A DNA stretch of 64,000 nt from Bacillota bacterium (GCA_023411395.1 JAEYOV010000047.1:28012-92011), one strand, 5' to 3'. Counted from the stretch's first letter, positions 7,946 to 16,961 are shown. Numbers and translations are program-made. Notes: generated by a model not told the origin, from the letters alone.

Positions 7946-8776
7946 GGCGCTTCTGGTCAAAAGGTTTTCCAGGCTGGAAATCTTAACGGCCAGCAGGCCC
8001 GAAAAATCTTCCAGGCCTTCCTCGCGGCGGTCCATGGTCAGGCCAAGAAACTCCCGGCAAACGTTCAGCATTTCATTGACGGCCTCATGGAGGCGGTTCT
8101 GCTCATCTTCCCAGCGCATGCGGGCCAGGTCATAGGTGATTTGCAGCCGGTCCAGCTCCACGGTTTTATCCCGTCCGCGAAACGCCAGCGCGCGCTGGAG
8201 CAGCACATTGAGCCCCTCCAGCATCTGCTGCACGGCGGGATCGCCCAATGCCTGACATAGCTGCTGGGCCCTGTTCAACGGGGCGGCGGTACGGGCGGGC
8301 GCCTCCTGCTGCCGGGAGGATTCGGGGCTTTCCGGAACGGCAATCCCTTCCCGGCGCAGCTCCTCCGCCACTTCGGCAAGGAAATGGGGGCGGTTTTTCA
8401 GGATGGAGCGGTACTTGTTCTGGTAGCGCAGCATCAGGCCCCTGTCGCCGCCGGCCATGCGCATGACGCAGGCCCGGACGGAAATGCCCTGACCTCGGGC
8501 AATGAGCACCGTACGCAAAAGCTCCCGTACCTCTTCCTCGGTAAATGTCTGGAAGGGTGCCGCCCTGTTGAGGCCGGTCTCCGGCCGCTGGCGCAACTGT
8601 GCGTAATAGTAATTCCGGATGCTGTTGGGCTTGCGGCCCAGGGAGGATGCCACTTGTTCAAACACGCTGCGCAAGGGCGTCCCCTGGCGGGACGCTTCCC
8701 GGACGGCGCAGAACAAGGTATCCGATTCCTCATCGCGCCAGCCGGTGCGGGAGCTCCTATGTAAAGCCTGTTCCAT
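7943..8776 (-). CDS. Myb/SANT-like DNA-binding protein, RsfA-type
   Basis: A 277-residue protein. Residues 10-65 resemble the Myb/SANT-type helix-turn-helix of RsfA-like regulators (W-x-D-E-E-S-D-x-L, then SLGRKPNSIRNYYYAQL), and a second similar unit follows at about 75-130 (TFTEEEVRELLRTVLIARGQG ... YQNKYRSIL). The C-terminal third is predicted coiled coil (QITYDLARMRWEDEQNRLHEAVNEML). ATG at 8776 follows GGAGGGATG; the longer upstream frame has no ribosome site. It lies 73 bases after the membrane-anchored binding-protein-like gene, probably in one operon. In Bacillus such proteins modulate forespore genes; the role here is an inference only. Confidence 0.72.
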   Translation of the reverse strand: MEQALHRSSRTGWRDEESDTLFCAVREASRQGTPLRSVFEQVASSLGRKPNSIRNYYYAQLRQRPETGLNRAAPFQTFTEEEVRELLRTVLIARGQGISVRACVMRMAGGDRGLMLRYQNKYRSILKNRPHFLAEVAEELRREGIAVPESPESSRQQEAPARTAAPLNRAQQLCQALGDPAVQQMLEGLNVLLQRALAFRGRDKTVELDRLQITYDLARMRWEDEQNRLHEAVNEMLNVCREFLGLTMDRREEGLEDFSGLLAVKISSLENLLTRSA

Positions 8777-8849
8777 TCTCTCATCCCTCCATAACGGGTT
8801 AGTCAGTACATAGTATGCACACGCTCCGGCAGCGATATACGAAAAAGAG

Positions 8850-10001
8850 TCACCGAATAGAATCAAAAATGTCCAAAATCGCGCCGCCATTTGTAAATAC
8901 GCTTTGTGAGACGTTCTTCAGGTTCTGTTCGTCATGGGAAAAAGCATTGGGGAGGATCAAATCGCTTTTGAAGCTTCCTTCCACCTGGCTGAATACGGGA
9001 TCGGCCCCATAGGCCGAAACGGCTTGGGAAACAGGAATGAGGCCGCTTTGGGAAAGATCCTGCTGCCCCTGTTGAGACAGGAGCATCAAAAGATACTCAA
9101 GCGCCAGGTCCCTCCCTTCTCCCTGAACGATGCCCGCGGCCAGATACATATCCGTTGCGGGCAGGGGCGGCATCAGCAGCGCGAAGGGCTTGCCTTTTAA
9201 GGCGAGGCTGCGAAGCTGCCTGGACGGAAGCATGGCGGCCCGGCAGCGGCCGGACAGGAACTCGCCATACACGACATCCTTTGAGGACGTGCCAAACCCC
9301 GAAGGCAGCAATGCGGCGGGGAGACTGGCCTTGCCGCCGGACAGGTGCGAGAAAAGCATCAGCGGCATTCCGGCGGCGCACTGGAAATCGCAAGCGGTGT
9401 TTTTCCCACGGGGGACCTTGGCAAGGGAGGAAAGCAAATCGTCAAAAGACGTTTCCTTTTCCGGCGCGGGGGTCAAAGAAGGCGCTGCGCCGATGCCAAG
9501 CAGGGGTGTGGGCGCGGGCGTTGCCGCCGCGGCCCCGGTAAGGGCCGGATCGTAGGCCAGCACATAACCGTCCATGCATACCGGCACGGCGTATTGCATC
9601 CTTTTCCACCTGCCTGCCCGCAAGGCCCCGTCCGCAAGAGGAAACTCCCCCGTCAAGGGCAGAAGCAAACTCTCGGGGTCTTTCACGGCACCGGGCATGA
9701 ACAGGATCAGGTCCGGCAGCACGCTGTCCGGCTGTAAAAGCTCCTGAGGCCTCGCCGTGCGCAGATATACGGAAATGCCTTTTTGCGCATCCTCCATCCG
9801 CGCCGCCTGGCGCTTGATCCACGAGGAGGCGGAAAGGGTATCCTCTATCAGCCATACGCGCAAAAGCCGCATCTGCGGAGCGGAAATGCCCGGCGGCAGC
9901 GCGTTCCCGCGGTTTAATGCACGCTCCCATACATCCTGGAAAAACAGACCCATCAGCAGCGTCAGGCACAAAAACACAAGGATGGCAAGCCGCCGTCCCA
10001 C
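8850..10001 (-). CDS. Membrane-anchored solute-binding-protein-like protein
   Basis: A 383-residue protein with an N-terminal hydrophobic anchor (residues 4-22), no lipobox Cys in the usual place, and an extracellular region reminiscent of family 1 solute-binding proteins (LPDLILFMPGAV, YAVPVCMDGYVLAYDP, EYLLMLLSQQGQQDLSQSGLIPV). A Pro/Thr-rich linker (PAPTPLL ... LTPAPEKE) interrupts it near residue 165. Start is GTG after GGGGGAGGGA. No permease or ATPase gene accompanies it; instead it precedes the Myb-like gene. It may be a sensor or an orphan binding protein. Function is uncertain. Confidence 0.65.
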   Translation of the reverse strand: MGRRLAILVFLCLTLLMGLFFQDVWERALNRGNALPPGISAPQMRLLRVWLIEDTLSASSWIKRQAARMEDAQKGISVYLRTARPQELLQPDSVLPDLILFMPGAVKDPESLLLPLTGEFPLADGALRAGRWKRMQYAVPVCMDGYVLAYDPALTGAAAATPAPTPLLGIGAAPSLTPAPEKETSFDDLLSSLAKVPRGKNTACDFQCAAGMPLMLFSHLSGGKASLPAALLPSGFGTSSKDVVYGEFLSGRCRAAMLPSRQLRSLALKGKPFALLMPPLPATDMYLAAGIVQGEGRDLALEYLLMLLSQQGQQDLSQSGLIPVSQAVSAYGADPVFSQVEGSFKSDLILPNAFSHDEQNLKNVSQSVFTNGGAILDIFDSIR

Positions 10002-10070
10002 TTGATTCCCTCCCCCGTTCCGGTAATCCTGGCACTAGCCTATGCAGCGGCGGCGGAAAAAAGATTCTGT

Positions 10071-10099
10071 TTGCCAAATCTGTGGGAATTTCCTATAAT
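10071..10099 (+). promoter_or_regulatory. Promoter of the phosphosugar mutase gene
   Basis: TTGCCA (10071-10076), 17-bp spacer, perfect TATAAT (10094-10099). It places the transcript start too close to the ATG at 10105, supporting the start at 10141. Confidence 0.75.
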
Positions 10100-10140
10100 G
10101 AAGAATGACAGAAAGCACTGCGGAACGGAGGCTTGCGGTC

Positions 10141-11862
10141 ATGGACTATCTCGAATCCTACACATGCTGGCGCAAGGACTTTGCAGCGGATGAAACAATG
10201 ATGGCGGAGCTAGACAAGATCGCCGGGGATGAAAAGGAGATCGAGGACCGCTTTTATAAGGAACTATCCTTCGGTACGGCCGGCATGCGGGGCGTTTTGG
10301 GCGCGGGCCTGAACCGCATGAACGTGTATAACGTCCGCCGGGCCACCCGGGGGCTGGCCAGATATCTTTTGAAAGACCCCCCAAATGCCGCCCGCGGCGT
10401 GGCGGTAGCCTACGACAGCCGCCGCATGAGCCCTGAGTTCGCCAAGGAAACCGCGCTGGTATTATGCAAAAGCGGCGTTCCCGCCTACCTGTTCGACGCG
10501 CTTCGGCCGGTGCCCATCCTGTCCTTTGCGGTGCGGCACTTAAGCTGCATCGCGGGGGTGGCCATCACCGCCAGCCATAACCCCCCTCAGTACAACGGCT
10601 ACAAGGTTTATGGGGAGGATGGGGCGCAGCTCGGCCCGGAGGCCGCCCAGGGCGTCACCGACTGCATCCGGGAGACTTCCTACGCAGACGCGGCGCCTAT
10701 GGATGAAAGTGAAGCCCTTGCAAAAGGCCTGTTGCACATCATCGGCAATGCGCAGGTGGATGACGAGTATATCCAAAGGGTGCGCACCCTGTGCGTGCAG
10801 CCGGATCTGATGGCAAGGGAAGGCGGAAAGCTGTCCATAGTGTATACGCCGCTGCACGGCTCGGGCAACGTGCCGGTGCGCCGTATACTAAAGGAAGTGG
10901 GCATCACCAATGTGGCGGTGGTCAAGGAGCAGGAGCAGCCCGATCCCAACTTTTCCACCATATCCGTGCCCAACCCCGAGGACCCCGCCGCCTTCAAGCT
11001 GGCCATGGAGCTTGCAGACCAGGTGGGCGCCGACGTGATTTTCGGCACCGACCCGGACTGCGACCGGCTGGGCGTGGCGGTACGGGACAAAGCGGGACAG
11101 TTCCAGCTTTTGACGGGAAACCAAATCGGGTGCGTGCTTTTGCACTACATCCTTTCCACCCGCAAAAAGCTGGGCACGCTTCCCAGGAACGGGGCCGCGT
11201 TAAAATCCATCGTCACCACGGAACTGGCCAGGGCCATAAGCCTCGATTATGGCGTGGAAATGTTCGATACGCTGACGGGCTTCAAATTCATCGGGGAACT
11301 CATCCAGCAGTTTGAGGATACGGGAAGCCACACCTTCCTGTTCGGCTTTGAGGAAAGCTACGGGTACCTGTCCAGCACCTTCGTACGGGACAAGGACGGC
11401 GTAAACGCCTCCCTTTTGCTGGCGGAGGCTGCCGCCGCCTGCAAGGCGGAAGGAATTACGCTGTACGACAGGGTGCAGGACATCTTCAGGCGGTACGGAT
11501 ACTATGTGGAGAAGGTGGTTTCCAAGACGCTGCCGGGGAAGGACGGCCTTGCCAAAATGCAGGAAATCATGGCCTCGCTCAGGAAAAATCCGCCCGGGGA
11601 ACTGGCGGGCATCCCCATCCTGGCGCAGCGGGATTATTTGACCGGCATTAAGACGGATGCGGCGGGGAACAAGTCACAAATGGGCCTGCCGGAATCGGAT
11701 GTGCTGTATTATGAACTGTCCGGCGGTCACTGGGTATGCGTCCGTCCCAGCGGAACGGAACCCAAGATCAAGCTGTATGTGAACACCTGCGCCGGGAAAG
11801 AAAACGCCTCCCAGGCGCTCAATGACGCGCTTATCCGGTCCTCGGAGGCGCTGCTTTCCTGA
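10141..11862 (+). CDS. Phospho-sugar mutase (phosphoglucomutase/phosphomannomutase)
   Basis: A cytoplasmic alpha-D-phosphohexomutase of 573 residues that interconverts hexose 1- and 6-phosphates, feeding nucleotide sugars and glycogen. The phosphoserine loop TASHNP, the Mg-binding loop GTDPDCDRLG, the sugar loop GFEESYGY and the C-terminal phosphate loop RPSGTEPKIKLY are all intact. Length matches the long clostridial/Bacillus PgcA type. The start at 10141 has GGAGG upstream. With GlgP and GH13 elsewhere in the window it would route glucose 1-phosphate into glycolysis. Confidence 0.95.
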   Translation: MDYLESYTCWRKDFAADETMMAELDKIAGDEKEIEDRFYKELSFGTAGMRGVLGAGLNRMNVYNVRRATRGLARYLLKDPPNAARGVAVAYDSRRMSPEFAKETALVLCKSGVPAYLFDALRPVPILSFAVRHLSCIAGVAITASHNPPQYNGYKVYGEDGAQLGPEAAQGVTDCIRETSYADAAPMDESEALAKGLLHIIGNAQVDDEYIQRVRTLCVQPDLMAREGGKLSIVYTPLHGSGNVPVRRILKEVGITNVAVVKEQEQPDPNFSTISVPNPEDPAAFKLAMELADQVGADVIFGTDPDCDRLGVAVRDKAGQFQLLTGNQIGCVLLHYILSTRKKLGTLPRNGAALKSIVTTELARAISLDYGVEMFDTLTGFKFIGELIQQFEDTGSHTFLFGFEESYGYLSSTFVRDKDGVNASLLLAEAAAACKAEGITLYDRVQDIFRRYGYYVEKVVSKTLPGKDGLAKMQEIMASLRKNPPGELAGIPILAQRDYLTGIKTDAAGNKSQMGLPESDVLYYELSGGHWVCVRPSGTEPKIKLYVNTCAGKENASQALNDALIRSSEALLS

Positions 11863-11881
11863 CGCGGTGGTACAAAAGCAA

Positions 11882-11912
11882 ACGCCCCGCCTTTAAAAAG
11901 GCGGGGCGGCGC
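11882..11912. terminator. Bidirectional terminator, mutase / OhrR operon
   Basis: Stem GCCCCGCCTT with AAGGCGGGGC between convergent genes. Confidence 0.8.
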
Positions 11913-11920
11913 ATTATGTA

Positions 11921-12361
11921 TCAATCTTTTGCTTTCCCTTCCAGGCTTCGCAGGAAGGTCTGCAAAAAGCCCCGCAGGGAAACGGCTTCACCGGCGGAAA
12001 GGCCTGTTATGCAAAGCATTTGATCCGGAATGGTTTGGGCTTTTTCCTTCAAAGCCCGCCCCTTTTCGGTAAGGTATACCTCCACGCTTCGCTCGTCCGT
12101 TTTGCTGCGCCGCTTTGTGACAAAGCCTTTGGATTCCATCCGCTTAACAAGCGGCGTCAGGGTGCCGGAATCCAGATAAAGCATTTCTCCCAGGGACTTT
12201 ACGGTTTGCCCGTCCTTTTCCCACAGGGACAGAAGCAGGATATATTGGGTATAAGTCAGGTCAAGGGGTGTCAATACAGGCTCATACCTTCGCAAAAGCT
12301 CCTTGGAGCAGGCATACAGCGCAAAGCAAAGCTGCCGGTCCAGGCGCAAGGAATCCTCCAT
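11921..12361 (-). CDS. ohrR: OhrR-type MarR family peroxide sensor
   Basis: A 146-residue MarR winged-helix repressor. The OhrR hallmark is the N-terminal reactive cysteine in LDRQLCFALYACSK (Cys12) with the two tyrosines of LTYTQYILLLSLWE that hydrogen-bond to it. The winged helix LGEMLYLDSGTLTPLVKRMESKG follows. A C-terminal Cys (MLCITGL) could form the disulfide of the two-cysteine subclass. It would repress the upstream peroxidase gene and release DNA on oxidation by organic hydroperoxides. A textbook OhrR box lies in front of the operon. Confidence 0.9.
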   Translation of the reverse strand: MEDSLRLDRQLCFALYACSKELLRRYEPVLTPLDLTYTQYILLLSLWEKDGQTVKSLGEMLYLDSGTLTPLVKRMESKGFVTKRRSKTDERSVEVYLTEKGRALKEKAQTIPDQMLCITGLSAGEAVSLRGFLQTFLRSLEGKAKD

Positions 12362-12375
12362 GGCGTGATCTCCTT

Positions 12376-12840
12376 TTATAGCAAGGCTTCAATATGTTCC
12401 GCCAGATCCTCGGGCTTTGTCTTGGGGGAAAAACGCCGAACCACCCGGCCATCGCGGTCAATGAGAAATTTGGTGAAATTCCAGGGGATGATTTTACGGC
12501 CCGCGTTCCGCTTCAAAAAACCGTACAGCGGATGGGTCTTTCGGCCGTTCACAAGGATCTTGGAAAAGGTCCTGAACGTTACGCCGTAGTTGAGCTGGCA
12601 GAATGATACGATCTGTGCCTCCGTGCCCGGCGCCTGGTTCATGAACTGGTTGCAGGGAAAATCCAATATCTCAAGACCACGGCTTTGATAGGCGTCATAC
12701 AGTTCCTGAAGCCCCTTGTACTGGGGTGTGAAGCCGCAGCCCGTGGCCGTGTTCACCACCAGCAGCACCTTGCCCTGATAATCAGACAGGGGCACGTCCT
12801 GTCCCTTTGCATCTTTTACAGTAAAATCATACAGCGTCAT
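12376..12840 (-). CDS. Glutathione peroxidase family thiol peroxidase
   Basis: A 154-residue peroxidase that reduces organic or hydrogen peroxides with thiols (probably thioredoxin in this type of organism). The catalytic tetrad residues are visible: Cys35 in NTATGCGFTPQY (Cys form, not Sec), Gln in FPCNQF, and Trp-Asn in PWNFTKFL. It is the first gene of a two-gene operon with ohrR, 14 bases apart, and is under the OhrR box. This pairing replaces the more usual ohrA-ohrR arrangement. Confidence 0.93.
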   Translation of the reverse strand: MTLYDFTVKDAKGQDVPLSDYQGKVLLVVNTATGCGFTPQYKGLQELYDAYQSRGLEILDFPCNQFMNQAPGTEAQIVSFCQLNYGVTFRTFSKILVNGRKTHPLYGFLKRNAGRKIIPWNFTKFLIDRDGRVVRRFSPKTKPEDLAEHIEALL

Positions 12841-12862
12841 GGCTGGAACCTCCTGAATTTTT

Positions 12863-12892
12863 TACAATTAAATTGTACACAATTAAATTCCG
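12863..12892 (-). promoter_or_regulatory. OhrR operator
   Basis: TACAATTAAATTGTA (12863-12877) is identical to the core of the Bacillus OhrR box; a second, degenerate half (CACAATTAAATT) follows immediately, giving the tandem layout known for ohrA. It lies 22-52 bases upstream of the peroxidase start. Confidence 0.88.
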
Positions 12893-12948
12893 AATGTCAA
12901 GTATATTTCAGGCAGCGGCCTTTCAATGCATGGCCCGCCGGAAGGGTC

Positions 12949-13824
12949 TCATCCCTTTTGCTCCGCGGATACCAGCCGGACGCCCAGAACCATCAATCCA
13001 AGGCCGATGAAAAACGAAAGCGTGAGTGCATCCCTGAAAATGACCAGGGAAAGAGCGGAACTGACAAACGGAGCCACCGCGTAATAGGCGCTGGTTCTTA
13101 ACGCTCCCAGCTCCCTTTGCGCGCGCACGTAAAAATAAATGCTCAAACCATAGGCAACAAAGCCAAGCAGCAAGGCCGCGGCCACAGGCCATAAGGCAAC
13201 CGCCGTTTCCTGAAGCAGCGCGGCAATCCCAAAAGCGCCCGCGCCGGAGCCGATGCCCTTGATCACCACAATTTGCAGGGGGTTTTTCAAGGAGAGCTTC
13301 CTGGTGCAGTTATTTTCCAGCCCCCAGCACAGGCAGGCCAGCAGCGCGTACAAGGATCCGATCGAAAACGAAAAGCTGCCCGCATCCTCCACCGACAGAA
13401 TCATGCACGCGGCCGTAATGACCGCAATGGCCATCCATAAGCGCCCGGTGATGGATTCCTTGAACAAAAGCAGCGCAATCACGGATGTGGCCACGATTTC
13501 AAAATTGTTCAGCAGCGAAATATTGGCCGCCGTGGTCATATTCAGCCCCATCAGCAGAAGGATCGGGGCCAGAACATCCAGCGCGATCATCGCCGCTATA
13601 TAGGGCCAGTCGCTTTTCGCAAGCGGCTGCTCTCTGGAGGCCACCCCGGCGGATTTCCCAAAAAGCGCGACGCACGCCATGCCAAGGCCGGCGCCCAGAT
13701 ACAGGAGCGCGGCCATCATTCTGGGCATCATTTCCCCTAGGAGCAGTTTGGAAAGAGGTGCGCTGAGCGCATATAACCCCGCGGCCAGGAGGGCATGATA
13801 CTTCGCCTTGCGCTGCACACTCAA
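12949..13824 (-). CDS. EamA/DMT family transporter
   Basis: A 291-residue membrane protein with ten hydrophobic helices in two EamA repeats (LYALSAPLSKLLLGE at the start; LYALLACLCWGLENNCTRKL beginning the second repeat). Substrate is unknown; DMT proteins export amino acids or metabolites. TTG at 13824 is chosen because AAGGAG lies 9 bases upstream, while no ribosome site supports the much longer frame that would overlap the phosphatase gene. It is 52 bases after the phosphatase gene on the same strand. Confidence 0.83.
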   Translation of the reverse strand: MSVQRKAKYHALLAAGLYALSAPLSKLLLGEMMPRMMAALLYLGAGLGMACVALFGKSAGVASREQPLAKSDWPYIAAMIALDVLAPILLLMGLNMTTAANISLLNNFEIVATSVIALLLFKESITGRLWMAIAVITAACMILSVEDAGSFSFSIGSLYALLACLCWGLENNCTRKLSLKNPLQIVVIKGIGSGAGAFGIAALLQETAVALWPVAAALLLGFVAYGLSIYFYVRAQRELGALRTSAYYAVAPFVSSALSLVIFRDALTLSFFIGLGLMVLGVRLVSAEQKG

Positions 13825-13876
13825 TGGCAAAATCTCCTTATAAGAACGGTTAGGGGCATAAAAGCACAGGTTCGCC

Positions 13877-14896
13877 TTAATGGGTATGCAGATCGCGCCA
13901 GCGGCCAAGCTGTTCCCCGGTAACGCCGTATTCCCCCAGGAAAAACGCTTCATAGGAAGGATATTTGGCCTTGATGGCATTCAGGGCTGAAAGAATCAAT
14001 TCCTCGCTGACAGTCATCATCCGGCGGAGCATTTCCATTGCCTCAGGCGAGATACCCTCCAAAGCCATCTTTTGCAGGCGGCGGTTGTTGGCTTCCTCCC
14101 GGAAGGCCCGGGTGAGCAAATAGTCTTCCACAACGGTCTTTTCCTCCACCCCCAGCGCCAGCAACAAAAGCGCGCTGCCCACGCCGGTGCGGTCCTTCCC
14201 GGCGGAGCAATGCTGCATAAAGGGTACACCCTGGGGATCGCCGAGGGTTTGAAGCATCCGGCGGAAAGCATCGCTGCCAAAGGGCATGGCAGCATACAGA
14301 TCCACAAAGAGCCGGTAAGCATCCCGGGCATCGGCGGCAGTGCGGATGCTCCGCAGGTGGGCAATCACATCCCTGTCGGCAAACTGCAAAAACCGCTCCT
14401 CCCTTGGCACCGCGGGAATCCACTCACAATTCGCCCCCGGAGGGCACTCGTCTGGGAGCCTCGCCGCCTCCAGGCGGGTGCGGTAGTCGAGCACGTTCCT
14501 GAGCTTCAGCCCCGCCAGCGCCACCTGCGCTTTTTCCCCAAGGCCGTTCAGCGGCCCGCCTCTAAAAAAACGGCCCCATTTCACCTGCCTGCCATCCGCC
14601 GTTTGATAGCCGCCCATGTCCCGGAAGTTTTCCACTCCCGCAATTTCCACGCCCCGGGAAGCGGCTGTCCATACGGAACCATCCTCCCGCTCAAGGAAAA
14701 AGTACAGCCTTTCCCCCTTAAGGGGCGAGGGCAGCGTCAAACGCGGTTCCTCCATGGCACACAAAAACGTGCGGCTTGCCCCCTCCGGGTCCCGGTCATA
14801 ATAGAGCTTGGGAGAATTTCCCCGCGCATCCCTAACGATTTCGTACACGCCTTCTTGATACCGGACAGCAAATCCATGGATCCCCTTCCCGTCCAT
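13877..14896 (-). CDS. Tyrosine-protein phosphatase (DSP/PTP, IphP-like)
   Basis: A 339-residue protein whose C-terminal two thirds is an IphP-type phosphatase: the entry motif ENFRDMGGYQT, the FFRGG segment and the P-loop HCSAGKDRTG (C-x5-R) with nucleophilic Cys are intact. The N-terminal ~90 residues look like a small beta-sandwich of the sort attached to such phosphatases in clostridia. No signal peptide is visible. ATG follows a perfect AAAGGAGGT. Substrate may be phosphotyrosine or a phosphoinositide. Confidence 0.9.
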   Translation of the reverse strand: MDGKGIHGFAVRYQEGVYEIVRDARGNSPKLYYDRDPEGASRTFLCAMEEPRLTLPSPLKGERLYFFLEREDGSVWTAASRGVEIAGVENFRDMGGYQTADGRQVKWGRFFRGGPLNGLGEKAQVALAGLKLRNVLDYRTRLEAARLPDECPPGANCEWIPAVPREERFLQFADRDVIAHLRSIRTAADARDAYRLFVDLYAAMPFGSDAFRRMLQTLGDPQGVPFMQHCSAGKDRTGVGSALLLLALGVEEKTVVEDYLLTRAFREEANNRRLQKMALEGISPEAMEMLRRMMTVSEELILSALNAIKAKYPSYEAFFLGEYGVTGEQLGRWRDLHTH

Positions 14897-14923
14897 TGTT
14901 TGACCTCCTTTGTATAATCACAA

Positions 14924-15739
14924 TCAGGGGTGCGCCGCAAACGTGTTTCCCGGCAGGTTCAGCGAGCGCACATACTGCCTGGGGGTCATGCCGTAGCATT
15001 TGTGGAAGGCGCGGTAAAAGGTGCGGACGCACTCAAAGCCCGTCATCATGGCTATCTCCAATTGCGTCAGGTCGCTTTGCGCAAGGAGCCGGGCCGCGCT
15101 GCGGCAGCGCAGGCTGTTGACGTAGTCCGAATAAGAGCATCCGAAATTGTCACGAAACAGGTGGGACAGGCGGCTACGGCTGTACCCCAGGTGGCGGGCC
15201 AGCTTTTCCATGCTCAAGGAGGAGGCGCTGTTTTCCTGCAGGTAGGCAAGCATGTTGCGTGTAAGTCCCGCCGGCGCTTTGATGGGCATATCGGCAAGGC
15301 CTACCCGGTCCATCAGAATCCCCAGTAGAAGCTGGCTGAAGCCCCGCCTGGCCTCCATGCCCATTTGATCCCACCGGCTGTACATCAGCGGGATCAGGGC
15401 GGAAAGCTCGCCTTCCCCGTCCTGGTACACAGGCTTTGCAAACCGCTTGTTGGCGAGTTTTTTTTCCAGAATGGACACAAAGGAAACGGGTATGATCAAA
15501 ACAATGATGTCCGATGTATTCTCCGTAAAATACCGGTGCACCGTATAGCCGGAGGTTATCAGAAGGCTTCCCTTTTCCACGTCATGGCGCTGGCCGTCCA
15601 GGATGGCGCTCAGCATCCCGTCCACCACATAGGCAAGCTCGATGCTGGAATGAAAATGAGGCATGCAGCTATTGTTCCTGGAGCGGAAACAGATGCTTTC
15701 ATCCATGTCGTCCCGCGATTGCTCATACACATCGGGCAT
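14924..15739 (-). CDS. AraC family transcriptional regulator
   Basis: A 271-residue regulator with an N-terminal cupin sensor (MPHFHSSIELAYVVDG ... GSLLITSGYTVHRY, residues 25-70) and a C-terminal double helix-turn-helix (SMEKLARHLGYSRSRLSHLFRDNFG, then QLEIAMMTGFECVRTFYRAFHKCYGMTPRQYV). ATG follows AAGGAGG. It is divergent from the Gfo/Idh-isomerase operon, with direct-repeat binding sites between, so it very likely activates that operon in response to a sugar-like ligand. Confidence 0.93.
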   Translation of the reverse strand: MPDVYEQSRDDMDESICFRSRNNSCMPHFHSSIELAYVVDGMLSAILDGQRHDVEKGSLLITSGYTVHRYFTENTSDIIVLIIPVSFVSILEKKLANKRFAKPVYQDGEGELSALIPLMYSRWDQMGMEARRGFSQLLLGILMDRVGLADMPIKAPAGLTRNMLAYLQENSASSLSMEKLARHLGYSRSRLSHLFRDNFGCSYSDYVNSLRCRSAARLLAQSDLTQLEIAMMTGFECVRTFYRAFHKCYGMTPRQYVRSLNLPGNTFAAHP

Positions 15740-15764
15740 GGCGGCGCCTCCTTAAGCAGCACAA

Positions 15765-15821
15765 TTTGTCATGAAAACCATGACCTTTGTCATGACAATT
15801 ATAACGTATATGCGCTACAAT
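15765..15821. promoter_or_regulatory. AraC direct-repeat operator and oxidoreductase promoter
   Basis: TTTGTCATGA occurs at 15765-15774 and again at 15786-15795, exactly two helical turns (21 bp) apart, the classical layout for an AraC dimer. An inverted CATGAC half-site lies between. A possible promoter (ATGACA at 15792, TACAAT at 15816) overlaps the second repeat, consistent with activation. Confidence 0.7.
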
Positions 15822-15872
15822 GAACATAGGAAAATCGCCTTTCATGGCGGACAACGGAAAGGAATACACGAT

Positions 15873-16961
15873 ATGGAAAAGGTGCGTGTAGGCATCATCG
15901 GCTGCGGCGGGATTGCCAACGGCAAGCATATGCCCAGCCTGAAAAAGCTCCCGCAGGTGGAGATGGCGGCATTTTGCGACATCATCCCGGAGCGGGCAGA
16001 GGAAGCAGCCGGGAAATACGGCATTCCCGGGGCGAAAGTGTTCACCGATTACAAGCAGCTGTTAAAATTGGACCTGGATGTAGTCCATGTGCTGACGCCC
16101 AATGTAAGCCATGCGCCCATCACCATAGCCGCGCTGGAAGCCGGCAAGCATGTCATGTGCGAAAAGCCCATGGCAAAGAATACCGCCGAGGCAAAACAAA
16201 TGCTGGACGCCGCCAAACGCACCGGCAGGAAGCTGACCATCGGCTATCAGAACCGCTTCCGCCCCGACAGCCTCTATTTGAAAAAGTGCTGCGAAAACGG
16301 CGATCTGGGCACCGTATACTATGCCAGGGCTCTGGCCATCCGCCGCCGGGCCGTGCCTACCTGGGGCGTGTTCCTGGATGAGGAAAAGCAGGGCGGCGGT
16401 CCCCTCATCGACATCGGTACCCATGCCTTGGACCTGACCCTCTGGTGCATGGACAACTATGAGCCTTCTATGGTAGTGGGCGCCAAGTACCACGAACTGG
16501 CCCCAAAGCCCAACTCCGCCAACGCCTGGGGCCCCTGGGACCCGGAAAAATTCATCGTGGAGGATGCGGCCTTTGGCTTCATCCGCATGAAAAACGGCGC
16601 CACCATCACCGTGGAAGCTTCCTGGGCTTTGAACACGCTGTTCGTGCATGAGGCCAAGACCATGCTCTGCGGCACCGGGGGCGGCGCGGACATGCTGGGC
16701 GAAAACGGCGCGCTGCGTCTGAACGGGGAAAAATTCTCCCAGACCTATATCACCACGCCGGATCTGAATGCCGGCGGCGCAGCCTTCTATGACGGCGCTT
16801 CCGTATCCCCCTCCGACCTGGAGGCCAGGATGTGGATCGATCATGTGCTGGACGGCACTAAGCCCTTATTGGTCAAGCCCGAGCAGGCGCTGGTGGTGAC
16901 ACAGATTCTGGATGCCATTTATGAATCCGCGAAGACGGGCAAGCCCGTGTATTTCGGCTGA
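15873..16961 (+). CDS. Gfo/Idh/MocA family oxidoreductase
   Basis: A 362-residue NAD(P)-dependent sugar or inositol dehydrogenase-like enzyme. The Rossmann motif GIIGCGGIANGKH (residues 7-19), the EKPMAKN motif and the catalytic-region DIGTHALDL with its Asp/His are present. ATG at 15873 is supported by GGAAAGGA; the longer frame would start inside the AraC operator. It is followed 15 bases later by a TIM-barrel isomerase, a pairing common in sugar acid or glycoside catabolism (often via 3-keto sugars). Substrate is not determinable. Confidence 0.92.
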   Translation: MEKVRVGIIGCGGIANGKHMPSLKKLPQVEMAAFCDIIPERAEEAAGKYGIPGAKVFTDYKQLLKLDLDVVHVLTPNVSHAPITIAALEAGKHVMCEKPMAKNTAEAKQMLDAAKRTGRKLTIGYQNRFRPDSLYLKKCCENGDLGTVYYARALAIRRRAVPTWGVFLDEEKQGGGPLIDIGTHALDLTLWCMDNYEPSMVVGAKYHELAPKPNSANAWGPWDPEKFIVEDAAFGFIRMKNGATITVEASWALNTLFVHEAKTMLCGTGGGADMLGENGALRLNGEKFSQTYITTPDLNAGGAAFYDGASVSPSDLEARMWIDHVLDGTKPLLVKPEQALVVTQILDAIYESAKTGKPVYFG

